A stretch of 64,000 bases of DNA from Bidens hawaiensis (Eukaryota; Streptophyta; Magnoliopsida; Asterales; Asteraceae). Under the pieces are notes generated by a model. It was not told the DNA's origin. It saw only the letters and a program-made list of their open reading frames with translations, and ran no database searches. The stretch lies in assembly GCA_021521415.1 (NCBI GenBank), contig JAIQDT010000834.1, forward strand, positions 62,001-126,000. The letters are read 5' to 3'. Shown piece after piece: positions 34,098-45,799 of this stretch (position 1 is the first letter of the stretch; each line of letters opens with the position of its first letter). The translations under genes and the position numbers were made by a program.

Positions 34098-37000
34098 ATG
34101 GCGACCATGGGTTCCATGCCGTTTGTGATCGATCACAAATCAATCAAAACAACGGTTGTTTTGAATAAGCATGGTCGATACCGGACCCCCTTGTACACAC
34201 ATAAGAAACCCATAAAATCACTAACCGGGTTCACATTTGTATCTAATGTATGGAGGATCATGGCAACCGGAAAAAATAGCTCCGGTATTGACGGCGGTGG
34301 TGATACAAAGGTTCAAGTTACAACTGAGGAAAGTATCAAGGAATTTGTAAGACAAACAGATGTACAGGTATATTATGCACCATGTAATCTTGGTTTTTGC
34401 TAGTAGTAATAAGTTATTTAAATATGATCAAATTGTTCATATAAATTTTATAAATAACATATAACTTGATATCCGGAAAATAAAATTAAATTTAACTTTG
34501 ACATAAGCATAAATCTCAAACCGGCTAAATAGATTGATTCACCTCAGTTAGGAATCATCTATCAACTTGGTTATATGTTTTTCGGTTTGGTTTGGGTCAG
34601 ACTATTTTAGAAAACTCATTACCTTGTATTATGCAAATAAGTTTAGTTTATAGTTTTATAACGGTATTTCCTATTCAAAAGGGGGTTGCGGCGCAGCTTG
34701 TTGCCCGTTTGCCTGCCATTTTATTGTAATTGTTTCTGAATTTAATGGGTAAAACAAATTAATGGTATTTGGAAAGTACTTTAGTTGGTCTCGTATTTGT
34801 AATTTTTCTAAAGCATGTCATTATAAATGAAAGTAGAGTGTTTTCAATATGAATTTGTAAAACCTCGATAAATAATATTAACATATGAACTAATTCGAAA
34901 ATTTCGAACATTAATGTTATCTTATAATAATTTGAATTTCTAATAATTTGGATCAGTTATAAAAAAATAATGATAAAATTTGAAGCAATTTAGAATTTGG
35001 ATTTGGAAAGAATAAATACATTTCAAAGAATAAAACTAAGCTGAATTTAAGACTTAACCTCATTTGCAGTGAATGTTAAAGAAAGACTTGACTACTTTAG
35101 CATCTCAGTTCTGTTTATATTTTCTGCTAAAAAACCTGAAATTACAGTTACTTTTCTTTGTATTTTCTTTGTAGAGTATAGTTGAAACAACAGAAGGCTT
35201 TCTCAATGAACGCCACACTGCTAGCAAGCTATCTAATATCCTTGTTGATGCGGTTGAAGATGACACCCTACTACTCGCGGTTAATACACACAATGATGAA
35301 GATAAAAACGAGACCGACGTGACAAGCGAACCGACATCAGATGAAGCAGATGTTCCTGCAAGTGATGATGTTGAATCCCTTCCTTTAGCTGGCCCCAATG
35401 TAATGAATGTCATATTGGTTGCAGCCGAATGCGCTCCCTGGTCTAAAACAGGTACCAAATGCATGTCGTTACAACCAAATCTTGATTCAATATTTTACCA
35501 CACATGTATTTGAATAACTTATAATTATGTATGCATCTATAGGCGGTCTTGGTGACGTTGCTGGTGCTTTACCGAAGGCCTTGGCTCAGCGCGGGCACAG
35601 AGTGATGGTAACTTTTGACCTATTAATACACGCTATCCTTATAAAGTGTGCTAAAACGTACACTCGGGAGTCTTGATGTTTGGTTTTCTGTAAGTATTTA
35701 GGTAGTCGTACCGATGTATGGTGATTATGGTGACGTTCAAGATACCGGGGTTAGGAGACGTTATAAAGTCGGTTGGGAGGTATGCAATGATGCACACATC
35801 ATTTTAATTGCCTGAATCGAGTTGAGCTGCTTAAATATTGCTACAAGTAGGTAACTGATTGTACTTTTATTTTCAGGATGTGGATGTGCAGTACCTTCAA
35901 ACATTCATTGACGGTGTAGATTTTGTTTTTATCAGATGTCACATGTTTAACAACTTGGGAAGTAATATATATGGAGGGGATCGCGAGGTTAGGTTCTTAC
36001 TCGCGTCGCATAAGTTCTAATTAGAGAAGATAAACGAAAACGACTCTTTCTTTCCTAATGATATTCGGTTGATGTTTATTATTGTAGGGCATTCTAAGAC
36101 GCATGGTTTTGTTCTGCAAAGCAGCTGTTGAGGTACACCTTAAAAATAAGATGTCAATCCCATTGCCATTGAATCGATATTATTGGTTTGCCATATTATA
36201 TACTAACAACTCGTTACCTATAGGTTCCATGGTACATCCCGTGCGGGGGCGTATGCTATGGAGACGGAAATTTGGTTTTCATTGCAAACGATTGGCATAC
36301 CGCATTGTTACCGGTTTATCTAAAAGCATATTATCGTGACAACGGGTTGATGCGATACACAAGATCCGTCCTTGTGATCCATAACATAGCTCATCAGGTT
36401 GGCTACCTTCTGTCGGTTTTATTCATAAACGAGTCGAAATTGTTTTTAATTTTTAACTTTCAGGGGCGCGGTCCAGTCGATGATTTTAGTCATGTGGATT
36501 TACCACCACACTACTTGGATCTTTTCAGATTGTATGATCCTGTCGGAGGTGAACACTTCAACATCTTTGCTGCGGGTCTCAAAACAGCTGACCGTGTGGT
36601 AACCGTGAGTCACGGATATGCGTGGGAACTAAAGACCAGCGAGGGCGGTTGGGGTTTACACAACATAATAAACGAAAACGATTGGAAACTAAAAGGTATT
36701 GTCAACGGAATCGACACGACAGATTGGAACCCTGAAGTCGACACCCACTTAACATCAGATGGTTACACTAATTACTCTATAAACACACTCGAAACCGGCA
36801 AGCCACAATGCAAAACCGCCCTGCAAAAAGCGCTTGGGTTACCGGTTCGAGACGATGTTCCACTAATTGGGTTCATTGGAAGACTTGATGTTCAAAAGGG
36901 TGTTGACTTAATAGCCGAGAGTGTTCCATGGATAGTTGACCAAGATGCACAACTAGTCATGTTGGGTACAGGAAGACCCGACCTTGAACAAATGCTTAGA

Positions 37001-37420
37001 GAAATAGAAAACCGGTACCCAGAAAAGGTCCGAGGATGGGTTGGGTTCTCGGTCAAAATGGCTCACCGGATCACTGCAGGTGTGGATATATTGTTAATGC
37101 CATCAAGGTTCGAGCCGTGCGGGCTTAATCAATTATATGCTATGAGTTATGGAACCGTGCCTGTTGTACATGCGGTGGGTGGTTTGAGAGACACGGTCGA
37201 GCCGTTTGACCCTTTCAATGAGTCAGGAGTAGGATGGACATTTAGCAGAGCTGAGACCGGTCAACTAATCCACGCACTCGGGAATTGTTTGTTGACTTAT
37301 AGAGAGTATAAGCGGAGCTGGAAGGGGATCCAAAAACGGGGGATGACACGGGATCTTAGTTGGAACAATGCTGCTCAACATTATGAGGATGTTTTTATTG
37401 CTGCTAAGTATCAGTGGTAA
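34098..37420 (+). CDS. SS2: Starch synthase II, chloroplastic/amyloplastic
   Basis: ADP-glucose:alpha-glucan glucosyltransferase (GT5) that extends amylopectin chains in plastids. Eight exons, all GT-AG and phase-consistent: 34098-34367, 35175-35451, 35543-35607, 35702-35779, 35877-35987, 36088-36132, 36224-36397 and 36464-37420. They give about 658 residues. The N-terminus ([17 protein letters not shown]...) is Ser/Lys/Arg-rich and plausible as a transit peptide, followed by an acidic low-complexity linker. The ADP-glucose motif KTGGLGDV spans the exon 2/3 junction (residues about 181-188). Then come [25 protein letters not shown] (about 475) and [19 protein letters not shown] (about 552), ending AAKYQW, the conserved SSII terminus. 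The protein is shorter than many SSII proteins (about 750 residues), mainly in the variable N-terminal region. No stops or shifts. Confidence 0.95.
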
Positions 37421-37637
37421 ATTTGGTTCTAACTAAAATGTCTGTATAACTAATGGATTCATAAAACACATACATATAATGATAGCTACAAAAGACATTG
37501 AATTATTTTGTATATAGAACACATAATACACCATGAAATACTCAACAATGATGAATGTAATGTGAGACTCAATAAGAAGATGAAAAATGGATGGTTATGG
37601 TTTAAAAAGCCACTAACATACATAAACATAAAATTCT

Positions 37638-39966
37638 CTATGTAAATGACACTCTATTTTCATGATCAAATTTCAAACAAGAATGATTTGAGAAAAGTTT
37701 TGCAAAACCTTTTGAAAGACCGCCCTCAACCGCACATGGGCTGTTATGTTTCACATGGTCCACAGTGTGCCTTCTCTTGGAGATGATGTCATCCATGGAT
37801 TCTAATTCTTGGCCATCCAGCTTTCTCTTTGCCCCGGGGTACACTTTCAATCCTGCAAGTTTAAGAACAGATATCAGGATGTTTCTACTTTTTAGTTTCT
37901 TCTTATTATTTTGGTTGCTAGTGATAATATACCAGGTAGAGTCTCATAAATCAGTTGGTCTTCTGAATCACCACATTTGCAACCTAACTTATGAGTATCT
38001 TCCGATCCACTAACCCTGCACCAAATGTATGAAAATAGGTTTTATATGATCATATGAACTTCAAGGTGGTAAAGATTGTGTATACCTATACATATGCTCA
38101 ACAAACTCATCAATCAGAACAGGCCAAGCCCCTAACAAAACCATTTATAAATATTAGATAATGTTGCATATATGACAGGATTAACAAATATGTGAAAGCT
38201 GGCAAGTATTTATGTTATTACCTTCGGGATCATATCCTTCAAGGTTTTCATGCACACAGCGACTAAATGCCAACACTTGCCTCCATGTATCCTCAGAGAT
38301 ATTGTGCCTCTGATTATCCTATATGTCAAAATCCAAAAGATTCGTTTGGTTCAATTATTAAACTATGCAATATCTCAAATGTAATATGAAATATCATCAT
38401 AGTACCTCAATGAAGCTGCACCATTGATTAAGTAATCTAAATCTACCAGACAATACTAACTTCCAAGCCATAATTGCCCTACTTACAGCTGAAAATATTA
38501 TTCATAAAAATCAGATTAAGGTTATATCTATGTAAGACAATCATCAACTTTTATTTGATATCCCACTTACTGATGCTTCTTTGACCGTTTTCACGGCAAA
38601 TAAAGAATACAAAATTATAGAATCTTGAGAACTCATGGGAGTCTGCCTGCACAGATAGTAAAAAGATGGTTACTTGAAAGTAAGAATGCAATAATCAAGT
38701 ATATAACTTATAGTTACTAGTACATTGGTGCTTAAATAATAATACATATATTTTGTACACGCATTATAAGATTGAAATGATCATCATCTCACCATCAAAT
38801 TAAGCCTTGACATAAGAACATAAAGCTCTTCAAAAATTGACATCCTGTCATGAGCAATAACGCAGTGTTCATCAATATCAACCAATTTTAAGTGATACCA
38901 CATTCTCAAATACGAATAAAAATAATAAGAACCAATGCAGTCAACATTGCCGATATTGGTGAAGATATATCGGTAATTGGTTCTCATGTGAAATACCGGT
39001 TAGAATATCGATACCGATAATATCGGCAATATTGACCAATATTGGACCGATAACTGACTGATATATCATCGATATTTCTTATATCAATATTTTAAGCCTT
39101 AATTCTCAGTTTTCAGTGTTTAATTTTAGTGTTTTAAGTCTTAATCAGTTCCTAATTGCTACAATTAATAGTGTTTTGCAAGTTGCAAAAGGTTAATTTG
39201 TTAATGGTAGGATAGTATACTGAATTGTTAGTGTTAAATTGCTATATATATAAATTCTACATGATATTAAAATTACCGATATCCCACCGCGATAACCGAT
39301 ATCTCAAATATTGGTCCTAGACCGATATCCGATATTTTTCGGCATTAACTGCATAGATAATAATAATAATAATAATGTTTCTGCATCTAAGTGAAGCACC
39401 AAATTGAATATTAAGTTTGAGTAAGTTGAAAGTTTGATAAGAGATACCTTTTATAGACCCTCGACTCAACCAACTCTAGAAGGCGGGACAATCCCTCCCT
39501 GGCCAATTTAGTTTTCATGGACTCACTAGCATGCCTGTAACCATCCCCCTCAGAAGCGTACACGTCCAACGCGATTTCTGCAAAATATTGTGAAGAAAAC
39601 AAGATTTAGTTTTGGTATACACACACATATATTCAGACAGTATGATGATGAGTGTTATATTTTGTCTACAAACATAAATACATGCGTCTAACCTCCTACT
39701 CGAACTAATAATACCTCTTGTTTTTCTTCTTTATTCACATAATAATATTTAACAGTTTACTTAAGTTAGAATTAATTAATGTATGGATGTAATAGGCAGA
39801 CATATGAAATTGGAACCCTAAGTTAACATATTGATCTAATAAACAGAAAATAATAATAAGAATAAAGAGAGAAGAGAAGAATAATTAGGGATTTAGGTAT
39901 TATACCGCAATAGCGTCTGTAAATCTGAAAGATATCGAGTTGATTTGAAAGCGATGGAGAATCCAT
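37638..39966 (-). CDS. AAR3: DCN1-like cullin-neddylation protein (AAR3 type)
   Basis: Scaffold-type NEDD8 E3 for cullins (PONY/DUF298 domain). Arabidopsis AAR3 affects auxin-related root responses. Nine exons on the minus strand join in frame: 39906-39966, 39448-39577, 38793-38844, 38571-38646, 38406-38488, 38222-38318, 38086-38131, 37933-38015 and 37638-37852; 280 residues. It starts MDSPSLSNQLDIFQIYRRYC. The PONY core includes DSHEFSRFYNFVFFICRENG, AWKLVLSGRFRLLNQWCSFI, HNISEDTWRQVLAFSRCVHE and AWPVLIDEFVEHMY. The C-terminal tail is basic (GAKRKLDG, KRRHTVDH), with CAVEGGLSKGFAKLFS near the end. No UBA domain. It converges with SS2, 217 bp apart at the stop codons. Intron 2 carries a MITE. 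Confidence 0.93.
38935..39354. mobile_element. MITE in intron 2 of the DCN1-like gene
   Basis: Ends ATGCAGTCAACATTGCCGA and, inverted, ATGCAGTTAATGCCGA. The 420-bp interior is full of CCGATAT/ATATCGG motifs, so much of it can pair with itself. No coding potential. Target duplication not resolved, so the superfamily is open. Confidence 0.65.
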
Positions 39967-41371
39967 GAATAATAAGAAACTGAAAACCCTAATAAAGATT
40001 AGATGAGGAGGTTCATGGATTATTCATTCCCCAGTCTCATTTCTTTTCTTTTCTTTTGGCAACGTCATTATCATTTTTGATGATAGATAGACCATCAATA
40101 TTTAATTTTTATATTTGTTTTCAAATTTCGAAATTACTTTCATTTTCATTCTTTATAATGCGAGGAAATTAACAATTTTGTCCTTTGTAATTTAACAAAT
40201 AATACAAATTTAGTTTAAAAAATTTACTTGGATCATTTATGTTTTTTAAATCTTGCCAAATACAACCAAATAAATAACTCAGTTAAATTTAATCCTTAAG
40301 TCAGTGACCTGCGTTATAATAATTATTTTAGTGACTCCATGAAAATAATATGTCTTTTCACTTTTTCTTTGTTATAATAATTATTTCAGTGCCGCATTTT
40401 TCGTTTTTGTGGTTTGTCCAAATCTGCAGTTTAGTCAAATAGTTTCAAGTTTGCAGTTTTCGTCCTTGTAATTTTATTTCACTTGTAATTAAACCCGAAT
40501 TTATTAACTTCGTTAAGCCTGGTCATTTACCCATATGCGTGCCCCTCGCATGACAACCAATTTTGTCGTTTTTCTCCCCAAATAAACCTCAGTTCTAATA
40601 AGAAAGCTCCCTCACGTGAGATGTTGGGTGTATTTGGGGAAAACGAAAAAAAAAAGAAACAAAATTGCCCCTCACGTGAAGGGCACACTGATAGATTTAA
40701 TGACCAGACTTAACGAGATTAGTGAATTCGGGTTAACTGCAAGTGAAATGAAACTATAGGGAAGAAAATTGTAAATTTAAAACTACTGAACCAAAACCGT
40801 AGATTTGGATAAACCACATGGACGAAAACCGCATTTTATTGAAATAAGTATTATAATAAAGAAAAGGGTGAAAGGACATGTCTACCCCTGACTTAACAAT
40901 TACATTTAACGGGGTTAGTGATTTGGATTTAATTAGCAAGAACTGGAAAACGTGGATGGTGCATTAGAGGTGCACAAATCGGGTTCAACTGGAAAACCCG
41001 AACCGGTTCGAAACCGGTTTTTTCACACCTGGTTGTAAAATGGCACCGGTTTCAATCAAGAACCGGTTCGGTTCCCGACCTGAACCGATGCCCAGATATG
41101 CTAACTTTTAAGAACCGGGTAGGGTATAAACCGGAACCGGTTTTTACGTAAAAACCGGTTCCACCGGTTTTTTTTGAAATTTAAATATCATAGCCGTTAG
41201 GAACCGGTTCCAACGGCTATATAGCCGTTTTTGACCGTTGGAACCGGTTTTTTAACTATAAATAGGTTATTTTTTTACTCTAAATAGCAAGGTTTGTTTG
41301 TGTACTTGTTAATCCACTTCTAAAACTATAAAACATACTCTAAACCACAATTAACCTTAAACCGACAACAA

Positions 41372-41623
41372 ATGGCAACTAATGATGACGTTGTTATGGT
41401 GATCGAAACAACAAGATGCCCCGATGTTTGGGTTCATTATGATTTGTGTCTCATGACCGACTCACATGAGTTGGCACGTTGCAAATATTGCTCGAAGTTT
41501 CTTAAAGCAGGGTCCAACTCGACATTACGAAAACATACGAATAAGTATTGTCGAGAGAAAAGAAGTTTGGAAGCTAAAAAAATGAAAGTGGGAGAGTCGT
41601 CCGGCTCTACAACCCAAAAATAA
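41372..41623 (+). CDS. BED zinc-finger-only protein of the hAT element
   Basis: An 83-codon intact ORF, MATNDDVVMVIETT to SGSTTQK. It has one BED-type finger: WVHYDLCLMTDSHELARCKY, CxxC at CKYC, then LRKHTNKYC. BED fingers bind DNA, usually transposon termini. It resembles the finger at the N-terminus of the element's own transposase (CKLC...LRKHIEKPYC) but ends at TAA with no catalytic region. A TATA-like CTATAAATAGG lies about 115 bp upstream (near 41256), inside the AACCGGTT-rich terminus. It may be a repressor or cofactor of transposition, or a remnant of an inverted internal duplication. Confidence 0.6.
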   Translation: MATNDDVVMVIETTRCPDVWVHYDLCLMTDSHELARCKYCSKFLKAGSNSTLRKHTNKYCREKRSLEAKKMKVGESSGSTTQK

Positions 41624-41855
41624 GTATTCCCGGATTAAAACGACGGACTTTGTTTTTTATGTTTTAGTTGTTATGTTTAGTATCGTTTATGTTTTAATAA
41701 TGTTTGTAATAGTTATTTTTTAAATAAATAAAATGTTCGTCGTTATTAAAAAAGTAACAAAAATTAATCATGAGTAACAAAAGTAATTATAATAAAACAA
41801 ATCAAAACTAAATATTAGTTGAACAAGTTACAAATAATTTTACCAAAACAAATAA

Positions 41856-43952
41856 TTACAACTCTTCTTCGTCTTCATTCTCGTCTTCACCCTCGTCTTC
41901 GTTATCGGAAGAAACCCCGTCCTCCGTCTCCTCATCATGAATATGACGCTCTATTGGTATTTCGTCTTCAAAGTTCGCCTTGTGTTGTACACGATCCACC
42001 GCATCCAAATGGTCCTTTTGGCAAATGCAAACCTCTAGAGACTCGGGAGTTAGTTTTGTTCTTCGCATAGATAACACCCTCCCACTAAGAGAAAAAACCG
42101 ATTCGGAAGCAACCGTTGAGGCTTGTACGGCAAGCAAATCACGAGCCATGGCGGATAGAATGGGAAAATCGTTTTGTTTACCTTTCCACCAAGCCAACAA
42201 ATCAATATTGCGAATTTCGTCGACCGTTGCGCCCTCAACATAGTTTGCTCCACTATATCGACCAAGTTCGCTACTTGGTGTGTTTCCTCTTTGCCTCTTA
42301 GATGCCGATTCACGAATCCCATTCATCAAGTTTATAAGTGGGTCATTGCACGGCCTACTAGTTGTTGTTTTTTTCACAAAAGACGATCTCGTGCTTGGAC
42401 CATACATTTGAAAATAATGGTCATAATTGTCTTGAAGGTTTTTGTTGAACTTGTCCTTCGCTTCCGTCGACAACTTCGGGTCAATCTCGTGCATACCTAA
42501 GTTGTCGAATATTTCCTCAATCGTTGTTTCAACCCCATTAACATTCCAATAGGGGTTTAATGCGGCGGCACAAGTAAAGACCGGCGTTATGTTTTCAAAA
42601 TATTTTATAAACTTTTCTTTCATCACCGCAACAATATTTTCGAAGAGTTTGTTCTTCTCCGCAAAGCTTTTAAAAACACAAGACATATAGTACAATTATT
42701 GCAAAACCCAACAACTAGTAGGGTAATAGACTCCCGATAATTTTGTTGTTGACTTTTTGAACACGTCAAGATACTCCAACAAATAACCGACTTAGACCCA
42801 AACACTTTCCAGAAACATATCGGCCTCGCGTTCTTCAACAAGATTGTTATGAAAAGCTTGTAAAGTTTGGCGTTGGGCAAAAGCACACTTTAACATATGA
42901 CAAGTTGAGTTCCAACGGGTTGGAACGTCCCAATTCGGGCCCAAATACTTTCTTTCAACCGACTTGCAATAGTTCTTATATTCAAGATGTCTTCTTTTAC
43001 CACTTTTGAAGACATCTTGTAACATAAGTCTAAAGTATTTTAAATCATCACAAATGTTTTCATTGTCAAGACCTATTTGAACAACCAAGTTGATGATATG
43101 TGCAACACATCGGACATGAAAAAAATCCCCGAAACAAGGTGGTGAATATTTAATGATAAATTTTTCAGCCGCTTTAGTATTGTTTGAAGCGTTGTCAAAC
43201 GAAATCGAAAATATTTTATTTCTCAAGTTGTAAGTCGTTATAACTTCATCAAGTAATTCAAACAATTTTTCAGCGGTATGTGGGAACGGGAAGTTTTCAA
43301 AAGCGATGGTGCGTTTCATCAATTGCCATGTCACCGGATCAACCCAATGAGCGGTGACACATATGTATGATTCGGGCAACCCGTGTGGTGCCGACCAAAC
43401 ATCGGTAGTTAAACTAACCATGGCTTCTAAAGAATGAAAAGACTCGATTAACTCTTTTTTAGCACACTCCCACAACCTGATACAATGACGTCTTAAGGTA
43501 GTACGACTTACATGTGTGTATCTCGGTTGTAGAGTTTCGCGAATCAACGACGTCAACTCCGGGTCATCAAAGTGGTTAAACGGCAAATCTCGTTGAATAA
43601 CGAACTTTGCCATTCTATCTTGAACTTGAGTCGTGTTGTAACGAAATAGTGTACCATCTTTACCCAAGTCAATTTGATCGGTCGCGCCAATCCCTTTCAA
43701 CGCCTTGCAATATGGCTTCTCGATGTGCTTTCTCAAAGTAGAGTTGGAATCGTGCTTTAATATTGAACCACATAGTTTGCAACGAGCCTTTTGATAACCT
43801 TCGTCATCCACAATCAAATCCCAATTCTTTCATATGTCTTGGTTGCGGTTATGGTTGACTACCGTAACAACCCTTGGGTCCTCCGTAACAGGAACGAGGG
43901 CAACAAAAACACTCTTCTTAGCCTTCTTGTTAGTTTTTTTGATGGGTGCCAT
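41856..43952 (-). pseudogene. hAT transposase with three in-frame stops
   Basis: From MAPIKKTNKKAKK at 43952 to EDENEDEEEL the frame is unbroken by indels for 699 codons but has TGA at 43830-43832, TAA at 42792-42794 and TAA at 42696-42698. Domains: BED finger (CKLCGSILKHDSNSTLRKHI), a hAT catalytic region (LTTDVWSAPHG, ISFDNASNNTKAAEKFI, RCVAHIINLVVQ, PTRWNSTCHMLK), an EEIFDNL linker, and the C-terminal hAT dimerisation domain (FPILSAMARDLLAVQASTVA, SESVFSLSGR). A TATA-like CCTATATATAAC lies about 105 bp upstream. It cannot be made at full length without readthrough, so the element probably relies on a relative for movement. Confidence 0.93.
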
Positions 43953-44766
43953 AATAATATTTAGTTGGATGGTCGGGTAACGGGACGGGTTTGCTAAAGG
44001 AGTAGTATTTTAGTTTGTTTTTGAGTTTGGTGGTGAAATTAGTGGTGGAAAACAAGTTATATATAGGTTTGGGCATCAAAAACCGGTTCCAACGGCTATA
44101 TTACCGTTGGAACTGGTTCCAACGGATCTATTGTCTCTCGAAAACCGGTTCCAACGGCTATATTACCGTTGGAACCGGTTCCAACGGCTAATTGGTGGCT
44201 AAAAAACCGGTTCCAACGGCTACTTTGACTTTTGTTTGACTCTTCAAAAAAAACCCGCCGGAACCGGTTTTTCCGGGTACGAACCGAACTGGTTACAATT
44301 AAGAACCAGGTAGGAACCGGGTTGGAACTGATACTAACATACAAATTTGAGAACCGGGTACGAATTTCTGGTACAAAAATACCCAAACCGGGTATTGTAC
44401 CAACCGGGTTGGAACTGGAACCGGTTCCGGTTCGGTTCCACCAGTTAGGTTCCGGAACCGGTTTTTTTGTGCACGTCTATGGTGCATATGCAAAGAATTA
44501 ATTTTTTGGACTAAATTCGCATTATTTGACAAACCACAAGATTGAAAATAACACTTTACTCTTTATCTACAAAAGTAAAGATCATATTTACCAAATTATT
44601 TTTTTATCTCGAAAAGAAAAATGTCATATTTTACCAAATTAATTTTTTAATTAAACTTGAGGTATCATTTATCAATCCCATTTGCTATGGCCGATGGAAA
44701 TTCGGTTGGTTTTGGTGTCTTCATTATAGTAAATGAAACGAAAACTCACAAAATATAGTTGTTTAA

Positions 44767-45048
44767 GAGCATTCTCAACGTATCTCATATCCTTATCTCT
44801 ATAAATATACTAAAAACGCTACATTTATCTCTCTTGTTTAATTAAATAATAGTTTTTATACTTTTTTCATTATGTTCAAACAAATATTAAAAAATAAATA
44901 CGGGCAAACAATTCCCCCCCAAATTTACAAAAAGGTCACTACTTTTTTTCTCTTCATCCAATAATTTACACTCACAACCACTCACAACTTCACCCTATAA
45001 TTCGCAAACTCCCCTCACATAATTTTAGGGGATTTGATGAGAATGCTC
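44767..45048. mobile_element. Tourist-like MITE (PIF/Harbinger)
   Basis: 282 bp with inverted ends GAGCATTCTCAACG and GAGCATTCTCATCA, flanked by TAA on both sides (44764-44766, 45049-45051). AT-rich, non-coding. Confidence 0.85.
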
Positions 45049-45051
45049 TAA

Positions 45052-45799
45052 GTGAAATCGATCTTGCGCGCTACTAACTCGGTTAGCTTTAGTGCGACTA
45101 TTGTAGCAAATGAAACAAAACAAGTTTGTACCTCAAGAAAATAACAGCTCCAAATAAAGGTTTATTAAAAGAAATTAGAGATTGATTTTGTAACTCCTCC
45201 AAACAATATTAGGGTATCTTCCGTTGTGGGAGTAATTTCAAAATCAAAAGAAGACAAACTATTTTAGTTTTAAGCAAAATAGATAATGATCTTTAAAGGT
45301 GGAAATAGCCAAATGGCTGATTGGGTGATTCAAAAAGATATAGTTAACCTTTGAAGTATTTGTTTCTCTTCCTTGATTAAGATAACGAATAAACATCCTT
45401 GATTTTGTGGGTAATTAAAGGATGCTTAAAGAGTCAACATCACTGTTTTGGATATTCACCAACGGATTCATTTTTGAGACATAAAAACAAAGAAAGGATA
45501 CGGTGGATACATGGTCGACTCTACGGCATCTAAATTGTTTTTGTTCTCTCTCCTTATTGGTTTTTAAGCAACACATCGTCAAACCTTTTAGCTCACCTCT
45601 TGCAAATCAAAATAAAATACAAAGAACACAGTAGTACTTTTTAATTAACTAATTCATTGATCCATAGCTTAAGATTAACAAGCAAAGCAAGTGAATGGCT
45701 AACAGCTTCAAATCATTTAAAAAAAATAAATATTCTAAAAACAATTTAACTTTAACACCACTCTACTTGTAATCTTCGTGTATTGGTGAACACTTCTGA
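45052..45799. other. AT-rich intergenic stretch
   Basis: No ORF with a recognisable domain and no repeat structure that I can define. Confidence 0.5.

Larger units (their letters stand above)
40965..44479 (-). mobile_element. hAT transposon, 3.5 kb
   Basis: Flanked by a perfect 8-bp duplication TGGTGCAT (40957-40964, 44480-44487). Inverted ends are TAGAGGTGCACAAA and TAGACGTGCACAAA. Both subterminal regions are packed with AACCGGTT-cored motifs, including a 22-bp perfect palindrome at 44166-44187. It carries a broken transposase on the minus strand and a small convergent BED-finger ORF on the plus strand. Confidence 0.95.
40160..44575. mobile_element. Fold-back (long inverted repeat) element, interrupted by a hAT
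   Basis: The left arm (about 40160-40590) and the right arm (about 40600-40964 plus 44480-44575) are inverted copies. Paired landmarks include GTCCAAATCTGCAGTTT against its inverse near 40800, CTCACGTGAG-type sequence beside the centre, and GTCTTTTCACTTTTTC against the inverse of GAAAAGGGTGAAAGGAC. The spacer is under 20 bp, so the element is close to one long hairpin of two roughly 430-bp arms. The hAT transposon at 40965-44479 lies in the right arm. No coding sequence of its own. A Mutator-like origin is possible but unproven. Confidence 0.7.
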
